Below are positions 7,925 through 15,383 of a stretch of DNA of 64,000 nt, one piece after another. Location: positions 1 through 64,000 of the forward strand of contig NZ_JAJSDQ010000008.1 of NCBI RefSeq assembly GCF_021272345.1, read 5' to 3'. Below the pieces are notes generated by a model. The model searched no databases and was not told the DNA's origin. It worked only from the letters and a program-made list of their open reading frames with translations. Source of the DNA: Ornithinimicrobium sediminis (GTDB lineage: Bacteria; Actinomycetota; Actinomycetes; Actinomycetales; Dermatophilaceae). Position 1 is the first letter of the stretch; the number at the start of each line of letters is the position of its first letter. The position numbers and the translations under genes were made by a program.

Positions 7925-10924
7925 TCACCGCAGCAGGCCCGTGCGGCGGGCGACGGCGGCGGCCTCGGTGCGGCCGCTCGCGCCGAGCTTGGCCAGGATG
8001 TTGGACACGTGCACGCTCACCGTCTTGGTGCTGATGAAGAGCCGCCGCGAGATCTCCCCGTTGGTGCGCCCCTCAGCGACCAGGGCGAGGACCTCCGCCT
8101 CGCGTGGGGTGAGCTGAGGTGGCGCACCACCCGCAGCCTGCGTGGCCCTGCCCCGGCGCGGCGCTGCGGCCTCGAGCTCGGTGAGCAGGGGGGTCGCGCC
8201 GAGCCGGAGGGCCACCGCATGCGCCGGCGCGGCCACCTCCTCGGCCCCGCTGACGTCACCGTGCGCGCGCAGGAGGGCGGCCAGCCTGGCGCGTGACCGC
8301 GCGGCCTCGAAGAGGTGGCCCAGCTGCTCGAACCCCGTCACCGTCTCCTCCCACGCCTGCACCATCGCGGCGTCGTCGGAGGTCCCGGACCCGCCCGTCC
8401 AGCACAGGCGCAGGTGCTCTGCCCTGATGCGGGACAGCCAGGCCCGTCCTTCCGGGCCGTAGGGCCGTCCCACGCCCTCCACCGTGGCCACGACCTCCTC
8501 GGCGGTCGTGAGCAGCTCGTCCCCACGCGCCAGCAACGCCGTCCGCTCCACGCTGCCGGCCCGGGCGGCGTGGGTGGCGAGGTGTCCGGTCAGCAGCGCG
8601 CCGAGGCGGACCTGAGCCTGGAAGACGGGCAGGTCCCACAGCCTCTGCACCGTGCTCGCGCCGTCCACCAGCGCCGCAGTCGCCCCTTCCAGGTCGCCCG
8701 CGTCACCCAGCAGGTCGATCGCGGCCCCGGTGCCGATGATCGCGGCCCAGCCGTCGCTCCTCCATCCTGGCCGCACGCGCTGGAGGGCCGCCGGCCCGTC
8801 GGGGTCACCGCGACCGGCCAGGACGAGCAGACGCAGGGTGCCGACCAGCATCTCGGCCTGCGGGGGAGGAGCCTGACCGGTCGTGTCGGTGAGCGTGTCG
8901 ACCGTGTGCCAGTCGCCGATGGCGTATGCGGTGAGCCCGGCGAGCACGCGCGAGTCGAAGCCGTACGGGGCCCAGCGTCTCCCGTGCCTCAGGGCCAGTG
9001 CGTGAGCCTCGAGGTAGACCTGATGAGCGGCGGCCGCGTCGCCGAGCTCCAGCCGGGCGCCGCCCAGCTGGTGCAGCGCCCTGATGAGGGCGATGTGGTC
9101 ACCGGTGCCGCGGGCCTGGTCGACGACCTGGGTGAGAGCGACGACCGATCCCTGCGGGTCGCCGGAGAGCTCCTTGAGCCGGCCGAGGGTCGTGGCGGCC
9201 TCCACCCGGACCGAGGCGGCCTGGACCTGGTCCGCCATGTCGAAGGCCTCCTGGGCGAAGCGCGCCGCCTCGTCGAAGCGGGCACGGTCGTCGAGCACCC
9301 GTGCACGCACCGACAGGGCCTTCGCCCGCAGGGCCGAAGGTCCGGGAGGCACGAGCTCGAGCGCCTCGGACACGACGTCCAGCGGGTTGACGGGTGCGTC
9401 GTCGGTCAGCAGTGACACGGTGCCGAGCGCGATGAGCAGCTGTGCGCGCTGCGCGGCCCCGATGCGCTCGCCGAGATGGCCGAGCTGGTCGCGCAGCAGT
9501 CCGGCGGACCGGGGGAGCTGCCCGGCCACCATGAGCGCGTCGGCGGCGCGCAGCGTGAGGTCGACCACGTCGACGTCGAGCGCGGTGGCGACCTCCGGGT
9601 CGGCGAGGACCTCCAGGGCGTGCTGGTAGTGCCGGGCCGCCTCGTCAGGACCCCCGACGGCCATGGCGTCGTCGCCCGCCTCGACGGCAGCCGTCGCGGA
9701 TGTCGGCAGGTCGTGAGCGGCACGGGCGTGCCGGGCGAGCTCGGCCGCGGTGCCGCGCGCGCGCCCTTGCACCAGGGCCGCGACGTAGGCGGCGTGCAGG
9801 CGCGTGCGCTCGCCGGGAAGAAGGTCGTCGTGCACGGCCTCGGCCAGAAGGGCGTGCCGGAAGGCGTAGGAGTCGTCGTCCAGCGTCACCAGGACGTGCG
9901 CGTCGACCGCCTCCCGCAGGCCCGCGTCGAGCGCCGTCGGTGGCAGGTCCACCACCTGGGCGAGCAGGGCATGGGAGACCGTGCGGCCCGAGCAGGCCGC
10001 CGCACGCACGACGGCACGGCCCTCCTCACCCAGCCGGTCGAGGCGCACGAGCAGCAGGTCGGTGAGCTCGGTGGGCAGGCTGGCAGGCCCGAGGTCACGG
10101 GCGCCGAGCAGCTCCTCTGCGAAGAAGGCGTTGCCGTCGGCACGGGCGACGATCTCGTCGACGTCCCGCTCGGCCAGGCGGCCGGGGTGGACGGCATGGA
10201 TGAGGGATCGCACCTCGGCGTCGCTGAGCGCCTCGAGCCCCATCCGGGTCACCCGCTGCATGCGCCCCCACTCCGCGAGCCGTGCGCGGAGAGGATGACG
10301 GCGGTGCAGGTCGTCGCTGCGGTAGGACACGACCACGCTCACGGGGGTCTCGAAGCCGCGGGCGAAGAGGAAGGAGAGAAGGTCGCAGGTCGAGCGGTCG
10401 GCCCAGTGCGCGTCCTCGACGACCAGCAGCACCGGTGCAGTGCCCGCCATCCGGGTCAGCGCGCTGTGCACACCCTCGAAGAGCTCGCCACGGGCCAGGG
10501 CCTCGTCAGTGGACGCCACACCAGGAGCGCCTCCGCGGCTGCTCCCGGACCCACTGTGCGCCAGCATGCGCCGACCGGGTTGGAGCCGGGAGACGGCAGG
10601 GTGTGCCTCGAGCAGGTCCTGCAGCAGGCCGGGCCGGGCGGCGTCAAGACGTCCGAACACCTCGGAGAACGGCAGGTAGGGCAGGGCGCTGTCGCCGAAG
10701 TCGAGGCAGTGGCCCATCAGCACCTGCCAGCCGGTGTCGAGAGCCTCGGAGCGCAGGGCACCCAGCAGCCGGGTCTTCCCGACCCCGGCGTCACCGCCGA
10801 GGACGACAGCGGAGCCCCGAGGGTCCGCGCCCAGGCCGAGCAGCGCCGTCAGCTGGTGCAGCTCACGGGTGCGCCCCACGAGGGGGGTCGTCGGCAGGTC
10901 GTCGGCGGGCACGCCTCCCATCAT
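7925..10924 (-). CDS. Large ATPase-LuxR family transcriptional regulator (LAL-like)
   Basis: About 999 residues. An N-terminal AAA/STAND ATPase has a P-loop GGDAGVGKT near residues 43-51 and a Walker B-like segment (PVLLVVEDAHWAD). A long helical, TPR-like middle of Ala-rich repeats follows. The C-terminal LuxR helix-turn-helix (LTPREAEVLALVAEGRTNGE, then STKTVSVHVSNILAKLG) occupies the last 65 residues. Such proteins couple ligand sensing to ATP-dependent activation of transcription. The start is uncertain: ATGs at 10924 and 10921 or a GTG at 10912. A longer upstream reading overlaps the small gene at 10977-11147 and looks non-coding. Target genes are unknown. Confidence 0.85.
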   Translation of the reverse strand: MMGGVPADDLPTTPLVGRTRELHQLTALLGLGADPRGSAVVLGGDAGVGKTRLLGALRSEALDTGWQVLMGHCLDFGDSALPYLPFSEVFGRLDAARPGLLQDLLEAHPAVSRLQPGRRMLAHSGSGSSRGGAPGVASTDEALARGELFEGVHSALTRMAGTAPVLLVVEDAHWADRSTCDLLSFLFARGFETPVSVVVSYRSDDLHRRHPLRARLAEWGRMQRVTRMGLEALSDAEVRSLIHAVHPGRLAERDVDEIVARADGNAFFAEELLGARDLGPASLPTELTDLLLVRLDRLGEEGRAVVRAAACSGRTVSHALLAQVVDLPPTALDAGLREAVDAHVLVTLDDDSYAFRHALLAEAVHDDLLPGERTRLHAAYVAALVQGRARGTAAELARHARAAHDLPTSATAAVEAGDDAMAVGGPDEAARHYQHALEVLADPEVATALDVDVVDLTLRAADALMVAGQLPRSAGLLRDQLGHLGERIGAAQRAQLLIALGTVSLLTDDAPVNPLDVVSEALELVPPGPSALRAKALSVRARVLDDRARFDEAARFAQEAFDMADQVQAASVRVEAATTLGRLKELSGDPQGSVVALTQVVDQARGTGDHIALIRALHQLGGARLELGDAAAAHQVYLEAHALALRHGRRWAPYGFDSRVLAGLTAYAIGDWHTVDTLTDTTGQAPPPQAEMLVGTLRLLVLAGRGDPDGPAALQRVRPGWRSDGWAAIIGTGAAIDLLGDAGDLEGATAALVDGASTVQRLWDLPVFQAQVRLGALLTGHLATHAARAGSVERTALLARGDELLTTAEEVVATVEGVGRPYGPEGRAWLSRIRAEHLRLCWTGGSGTSDDAAMVQAWEETVTGFEQLGHLFEAARSRARLAALLRAHGDVSGAEEVAAPAHAVALRLGATPLLTELEAAAPRRGRATQAAGGAPPQLTPREAEVLALVAEGRTNGEISRRLFISTKTVSVHVSNILAKLGASGRTEAAAVARRTGLLR

Positions 10925-10976
10925 CGCGTGCTGCGCCCGCGTATGCGGTGCGGCGCTCCCGCGGCGGCGGGACGGG

Positions 10977-11147
10977 TCACCCGGCCAGGGCCGCGCAGGT
11001 GCCGACGCACACCTGCGGGCCGCGGCGACGGGACAGCCGGTCGGGGCGGACGGTCCGCCACAGGGGGGCTCGGGACCAGCTCGTGGCGAGCCGCTCACGG
11101 TGGAAGGCGACGACGCTCGGGTGCAGGGGCAGCGGGGTGGTCAGCAC
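10977..11147 (-). CDS. Small hypothetical protein, 56 residues, upstream of the LuxR regulator
   Basis: A GTG at 11147 preceded by GAGGAG with a five-base spacer opens a 57-codon frame. It ends at a TGA 52 bases before the LuxR start. Nearly every third position is G or C (the exceptions are three Arg codons), as in real genes here. The product is basic (HPSVVAFHRERLATSW, then RPDRLSRRRG) and ends QVCVGTCAALAG, with two cysteines spaced C-x3-C. I do not recognise a family. The position suggests cotranscription with the regulator; it could be a leader peptide or a small partner. Confidence 0.5.
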   Translation of the reverse strand: MLTTPLPLHPSVVAFHRERLATSWSRAPLWRTVRPDRLSRRRGPQVCVGTCAALAG

Positions 11148-11201
11148 GATGGCTCCTCGGTGGGGTGTGGGTCCGGCTCTCGGATCCTGTGCTTCGACTC
11201 T

Positions 11202-11270
11202 GCGCCTCTGAGGTAGCCCTCCTCATCGGGCGAAGTCCCTATCTTTCGGTCCCCGCTACCTCAGAGCCGC
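11202..11270. promoter_or_regulatory. Long inverted repeat in the regulator promoter region
   Basis: Arms at 11202-11217 and 11255-11270 are complementary at 15 of 16 positions (arm core CTCTGAGGTAGC, perfect 12 bases), separated by 37 bases. It lies 55 bases upstream of the small gene that precedes the LuxR regulator and 18 bases past the stop of another small gene. Arms this far apart fit two operator half-sites or an activator pair better than a terminator. It could be where the downstream regulator acts on its own promoter. Confidence 0.45.
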
Positions 11271-11287
11271 GCCCCCACCACCGGGTC

Positions 11288-11452
11288 TCAGGTCTCCCGG
11301 GGGTTGAGGTTGCCCGGGTCGGCGTCCGGGTCCTCGAACTCGGTGTCGTCGCCGGTGTCCCGATCGTCCCGGGGGTTGAGGTTGTCCGGGTCTGCGTCGG
11401 GGTCGGGGCGACCGTCGTCGACCTGCTCCTCGTGTCCGCTCTGTTCGCTCAT
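11288..11452 (-). CDS. Small acidic protein with internal duplication, 54 residues
   Basis: The ATG at 11452 follows GGGAGG with a seven-base spacer, a near-ideal ribosome binding site. The 54-residue product is rich in Asp, Glu, Pro and Asn and has no hydrophobic segment. It contains the same 12-13-residue unit twice, DPDADPDNLNPRD and DPDADPGNLNPRE, about 20 residues apart. The family is not recognised. The two units look like short linear binding motifs or a disordered acidic tail protein. It is a monocistronic gene between the tRNA and the LuxR regulator promoter. Codon third positions are GC-rich as in neighbouring genes. Confidence 0.7.
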   Translation of the reverse strand: MSEQSGHEEQVDDGRPDPDADPDNLNPRDDRDTGDDTEFEDPDADPGNLNPRET

Positions 11453-11578
11453 GAGCCGTCCTCCCTGTCACGGTGGCCTGGTCGGCCGCCTTCTCCGCAC
11501 GGTAGTCCGAGCCGGTGCGGCCGGCCTGTCGAGGCACGACGTGCGGCACGGGGAGCGCTGGTAACCTCCGGCACGCAG

Positions 11579-11652
11579 GGGCCAGTAGCTCAGCCGGTCA
11601 GAGCAGCGGACTCATAATCCGTCGGTCGTGGGTTCAAGCCCCACCTGGCCCA
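11579..11652 (+). tRNA. tRNA with CAU anticodon, probably tRNA-Ile2
   Basis: A full cloverleaf: acceptor GGGCCAG/CTGGCCC, D arm GCTC...GAGC, anticodon stem GCGGA/TCCGT with loop CTCATAA (anticodon CAT) and T arm GTGGG/CCCAC. The 3' A is followed by CC but not CCA. CAU fits Met or lysidine-modified Ile2. The T loop TTCAAGC and GGUCG variable region resemble tRNA-Ile2 more than elongator Met, but tilS-dependent identity cannot be proven here. Confidence 0.85.
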
Positions 11653-11729
11653 CCCCCGTCGGCACTGCTCAGGCGCGACGCAGCACCCGGCGGTGCCCGT
11701 CCGGGCGCGCGGCTGCTCGTGTCCGTGGG

Positions 11730-12320
11730 TCATCGCCTCACCTGGTCCCCGCCGTCAGACTCAGGGGTGGGGTGGGCCCGACGCGCGTCGCGGTCGAAGA
11801 TGCCGAGGACCTCGCACGGCCCGGTCTCCGCGCCGAGGGCGTGGGGGAGCATGGTGGGGAGCTCCGCGCACTGGTTGGTCTCGACGCGGTATCGGCGGTG
11901 GCCCAGCAGGAGCAGGGCGGTGCCCGAGAGCACGACGAGCCACTCCCGGCCCGGGTGCGCGCGCAGCTTCGCAGGGTTGTCCGGCGGCGGCGCCGTCAGC
12001 TGTTGTCGGACGACGGTCATGCCCGGGTCGGCGCGCACCGGCCAGCGCAGCATCCCGTGGGCGTGGTCGACCACCGGGCTGGTGACGACGTCGTCCGAGG
12101 CGGTCACGACGAGCTGGTCGAGGGTCGTGTCCAGGGCTCGGGCGAGCACGACGAGCTGGTCGAGGGCCAGCCGCCGTGGTCCGTTCTCGATGCGCGAGAG
12201 CGAGGACTGGCTGAGATGGGCGCGGCTCGCCAGCTCCTCGAGCGACCACCCCTGGGCCACGCGCAGGGCTCGGATGCGCTTGCGCACGAGGCCGTCCAGG
12301 TCCTCGATGTCTTGCTCCAT
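11730..12320 (-). CDS. XRE-family transcriptional regulator with C-terminal cupin
   Basis: A 196-residue regulator. An N-terminal helix-turn-helix (RKRIRALRVAQGWSLEELAS, then HLSQSSLSRIENG) spans about residues 13-60. A cupin-like sensor domain around residues 100-185 includes HPGREWLVVLSGTALLLLG. The start is taken as the ATG at 12320; an in-frame ATG at 12347 exists. A perfect dyad overlaps the chosen start, which suggests autoregulation. It is divergent from a flavin-dependent oxidoreductase, the common arrangement in which such a regulator controls its neighbour. Confidence 0.82.
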   Translation of the reverse strand: MEQDIEDLDGLVRKRIRALRVAQGWSLEELASRAHLSQSSLSRIENGPRRLALDQLVVLARALDTTLDQLVVTASDDVVTSPVVDHAHGMLRWPVRADPGMTVVRQQLTAPPPDNPAKLRAHPGREWLVVLSGTALLLLGHRRYRVETNQCAELPTMLPHALGAETGPCEVLGIFDRDARRAHPTPESDGGDQVRR

Positions 12321-12335
12321 ACGCAAGACCGTATG
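12318..12335. promoter_or_regulatory. Candidate operator CATACG-N6-CGTATG
   Basis: A perfect six-base dyad (CATACG at 12318-12323, CGTATG at 12330-12335) that includes the start codon of the XRE regulator and lies 78 bases before the divergent oxidoreductase. It is the best-placed palindrome in the divergent region and is therefore the likely binding site of the regulator. Confidence 0.45.
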
Positions 12336-12412
12336 TCTGCAACGCATGATCGATCTACCGTCGTCATCGCCGGCCCGCACCCGCCGGATGCCGTGACGAA
12401 GGAGCACCACCC

Positions 12413-13282
12413 ATGACGACGCAGGCTGCAACCCATATGTCTGACCCGCTCCCGCACCGGACCGTGGACGCCGTGGTGGTCGGTGGCGGGGCCGCCGGGC
12501 TCAACGGTGCGATCATGCTGGCCCGCTCGCGCCGCTCCGTCGTGGTCGTCGACGACGGCCGGCCTCGCAACGCACCCGCCGACGGGGACCTGCGCTTCAC
12601 CATCACCCTTGCGGACGGTCGCACCGTGACCGCCCGGCGGGTGCTCGTGGCCACCGGCCTGCGCGACGTCCTGCCCGACGTGCCCGGGTTGTCCCGGCAC
12701 TGGGGCCAGGCCGTCGTCCACTGCCCCTACTGCCACGGCTGGGAGGTGCGCGACGAGCCCATCGGCGTGCTCGGCGGCAGCGCGGCCTCCGTGCACCAGG
12801 CGTTCCTCTTCCGCCAGCTGACCGATGACCTCGTCTTCCTCACCCGCGGCGTCACGCTGGACGCCGACACCCGCGTCCGCTTCGGCGCCCGGGACATCAG
12901 GGTCGTCGACACCCCGGTGGCGGAGGTGGTCACCGACGCGGACGGCACCCTGGCGGGGGTCCGCCTCATCGACGGTGAGGTCGTGAGCCGCCGCGTGCTG
13001 GTGGTCGGCACCACGATGCAGGCCCGCACCGACGGGCTGGAAGGCCTCCGGCTGCCGAGGGAGGACCTGCCCGACGGCAAGGGCCGCCGGTTCGTCGCGG
13101 GCACGGCCGGCGCCACCGCGGTGCCGGGGGTGTGGGTGGCGGGCAACGTCACCGACCCGACCGCCCAGGTGGGGGCGTCGGCCGCGGCCGGTGCGCTGGC
13201 GGGGGCGCACATCAACGCTCTCCTGGCCGCCGCCGACACCGACGCTGCGCTCGCGGCGCATGCCGTCGCCGGACGTGCCTAG
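12413..13282 (+). CDS. Thioredoxin-reductase-like FAD/NAD(P) oxidoreductase, internally shortened
   Basis: A 289-residue protein. The FAD-binding GGGAAGLNGA is at residues 24-33, redox motif HCPYCHGWE has Cys104 and Cys107, an NAD-binding GVLGGSAAS follows, and the C-terminal GVWVAGNVTDPTAQVGASAA closes the FAD site. Relatives of this type are usually about 40-60 residues longer. Here the text jumps at about residue 58 (nt 12584) from GRPRNAPADG straight to LRFTITLADGRTVTARR, skipping the segment that normally follows NAPA (typically starting HGFL). The frame is kept, so this is an in-frame internal deletion. AGGAG lies before the ATG at 12413. Activity may be altered. Confidence 0.82.
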   Translation: MTTQAATHMSDPLPHRTVDAVVVGGGAAGLNGAIMLARSRRSVVVVDDGRPRNAPADGDLRFTITLADGRTVTARRVLVATGLRDVLPDVPGLSRHWGQAVVHCPYCHGWEVRDEPIGVLGGSAASVHQAFLFRQLTDDLVFLTRGVTLDADTRVRFGARDIRVVDTPVAEVVTDADGTLAGVRLIDGEVVSRRVLVVGTTMQARTDGLEGLRLPREDLPDGKGRRFVAGTAGATAVPGVWVAGNVTDPTAQVGASAAAGALAGAHINALLAAADTDAALAAHAVAGRA

Positions 13283-13362
13283 GTCACCCCCTCCGGCCCG
13301 CCCACCCCGCGAACCGGGGGTGCCGCGCATAGACTGGCTGCAGGCCCAATGACGGGAGGACC

Positions 13363-13830
13363 ATGTCCCACGGGACGCAGACGGACGCGGCTGCCACGCG
13401 AGCCGCGACGGTCCGCAGGATCGCGGAGCAGCACGCCTCTGCGCGAGGCCCGCTGATGCCGGCCCTGCACGGCGTCGTGGCTGAGCTCGGCCACATCGAC
13501 CCGCTCGACGTGCCGGTGGTCGCGGACGTGCTCAACCTCTCCGTCGCCGAGGTGCACGGCGTCGTCTCCTTCTACACCGACTTCCGCACGCGGCCGGCGC
13601 CCGCCCACACGGTGCACCTGTGCCGTGCGGAGTCCTGTCAGGCCCTGGGCAGCCAGCCGCTCTACGAGGACACGGTCCGGCGTTTCGCCGGTCGCGAGGA
13701 CGTCGAGGTCGACCACGTCTTCTGCTTCGGCAACTGCCCGCTCGGCCCCTCGGGCACGGTCGACGGGCGGCTGCACGGCCGGCTGACCCCGGAGCGCATC
13801 ACCCGTCTCACCCAGGACTGGCAGCCATGA
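13363..13830 (+). CDS. fdsG: NAD-dependent formate dehydrogenase gamma subunit (NuoE-like)
   Basis: A 155-residue thioredoxin-fold 2Fe-2S protein homologous to NuoE of complex I. Four cysteines are present in two pairs: LCRAESC, and VFCFGNCPLGPSG. In soluble NAD-dependent formate dehydrogenases it passes electrons within the diaphorase part. GGGAGG precedes the ATG. It is the first gene of an fdsGBAD operon, with its stop overlapping the start of fdsB (ATGA). Confidence 0.9.
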   Translation: MSHGTQTDAAATRAATVRRIAEQHASARGPLMPALHGVVAELGHIDPLDVPVVADVLNLSVAEVHGVVSFYTDFRTRPAPAHTVHLCRAESCQALGSQPLYEDTVRRFAGREDVEVDHVFCFGNCPLGPSGTVDGRLHGRLTPERITRLTQDWQP

Positions 13831-15383
13831 CCACCGTCTACGTCCCGTGTGACTCCTCCGCCGTGTCGGTGGGAGCCGACGAGGTGGCGGCAGCCCTGGC
13901 CGCCGTCGAGGGGGTGCAGGTGCTGCGCAACGGCTCACGCGGGATGCTGTGGGCCGAGCCGCTCGTCGAGGTGGTCACCGAGCGCGGGCGGGTGGGCTAC
14001 GCCGGCGTGAGCGCCGAGGACGTGCCGCGGCTCGTCGCAGCCGGACTGCTCACCGGGGAGGACACCCCGGAGTGCCTGGGCGTCGTGGACGAGCACGAGT
14101 GGCTGCGCTCGCAGCGGCGGGTCTCCTTCGCCCGGGTCGGGCTGATCGAGCCCACCGACATCGCGGCCTACGGCGAGCACGGCGGCTGGGCCGGGCTGCG
14201 TCGTGCCCTGTCCCTGGCCCCGGCCGACGTCGTCGCGGAGGTCACCACCTCGGGTCTGCGCGGACGCGGAGGGGCCGGGTTCCCGGCGGGCGTCAAGTGG
14301 AGGACCGTGCTCGACGCCCCGGCTGGGCTCCGGTTCGTGGTCTGCAACCTCGACGAGGGTGACAGCGGCACGTTCGCCGACCGGATGCTGTGCGAGGGCG
14401 ACCCCTTCACCCTCATCGAGGGGATGGTCATCGCCGCCCATGCCACGGGCGCCTCCGAGGGCTACGTCTACTGCCGCTCCGAGTACCCCGCCGTCGTCAC
14501 CACCCTGCGCCGGGCCATCGAGGTCGCCTACGCGCACGGCTACCTGGGCGAGCGGATCACCGGCAGCGACCTGAGCTTCGACCTCGAGCTGCGGGTCGGC
14601 GCCGGTGCCTACATCTGTGGCGAGGAGACCTCCATGCTGGAGAGCCTGGAGGGCCGGCGCGGCGAGGTGCGGGCCAAGCCGCCGATCCCCGCCCTGCACG
14701 GGCTCTTCGGCAGGCCCACCGTCATCAACAACACGCTCACCTTCGCTGCGGTGCCGATGATCCTGGCAGACGGAGGTGCTGCCTACGCGGCGCTGGGCAC
14801 CGGTCGCTCCCGCGGCACCCAGGTCTTCCAGCTGGCCGGCAACATCGCCCGCGGCGGCATCGTCGAGGCCGACTTCGGCATCAGCCTCGGTGACCTCGTG
14901 ACCGGCTACGGCGGTGGCACCCTGTCCGGCCGGCCCGTGCGCGCGGTCCAGGTGGGCGGCCCGCTCGGGGCCTACCTGCCGGTGGACAGGCTCGACGTCC
15001 CCATGGACTACGAGGCCCTGGCCGCGGCCGGCGGGATGCTCGGGCACGGCGGCATCGTGGTCTTCGACGACACCGTCGACATGGCCCGTCAGGCCAGGTT
15101 CGCCATGGAGTTCTGCGCCGCCGAGTCGTGCGGCAAGTGCACACCGTGCCGGGTGGGTGCCGTGCGAGGTGTGGAGACCCTCGACCGGATCATCGCCGGG
15201 GTGCGCCGCGAGGACAACCTGCTCCTGCTCGAGGACCTGTGCACCACCATGACCAAGGGGTCACTGTGCGCCATGGGCGGTCTCACACCGATGCCCGTGC
15301 GCAGCGCCGTGCAGCACTGGCCGGAGGACTTCGACGCCCCGGCCGTCCACGACATACCGTCCTCCGGAGGGAGCGGACCATGA
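13827..15383 (+). CDS. fdsB: NAD-dependent formate dehydrogenase beta subunit (NuoF-like)
   Basis: A 518-residue flavoprotein. An N-terminal thioredoxin-like region is followed by the NADH/FMN domain (RGRGGAGFPAGVKW, CNLDEGDSGTFADR, GAGAYICGEETSMLESLEG) and the C-terminal 4Fe-4S motif ESCGKCTPCRVG with a later Cys (DLCTTM). It takes electrons from the iron-sulfur chain and reduces NAD. Four-base overlaps on both sides couple its translation to fdsG and fdsA. Confidence 0.92.
   Translation: MTTVYVPCDSSAVSVGADEVAAALAAVEGVQVLRNGSRGMLWAEPLVEVVTERGRVGYAGVSAEDVPRLVAAGLLTGEDTPECLGVVDEHEWLRSQRRVSFARVGLIEPTDIAAYGEHGGWAGLRRALSLAPADVVAEVTTSGLRGRGGAGFPAGVKWRTVLDAPAGLRFVVCNLDEGDSGTFADRMLCEGDPFTLIEGMVIAAHATGASEGYVYCRSEYPAVVTTLRRAIEVAYAHGYLGERITGSDLSFDLELRVGAGAYICGEETSMLESLEGRRGEVRAKPPIPALHGLFGRPTVINNTLTFAAVPMILADGGAAYAALGTGRSRGTQVFQLAGNIARGGIVEADFGISLGDLVTGYGGGTLSGRPVRAVQVGGPLGAYLPVDRLDVPMDYEALAAAGGMLGHGGIVVFDDTVDMARQARFAMEFCAAESCGKCTPCRVGAVRGVETLDRIIAGVRREDNLLLLEDLCTTMTKGSLCAMGGLTPMPVRSAVQHWPEDFDAPAVHDIPSSGGSGP

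Noticed and set aside
10925-11098. N-terminal extension of the LuxR regulator to an ATG at 11098
   Set aside because: The extension is Pro/Arg/Ala-rich without family resemblance and overlaps a small frame with a better ribosome binding site and cleaner codon use.
11579-11652. Elongator tRNA-Met
   Set aside because: The CAU anticodon allows it, but the T loop and variable region look more like tRNA-Ile2. Not fully excluded.
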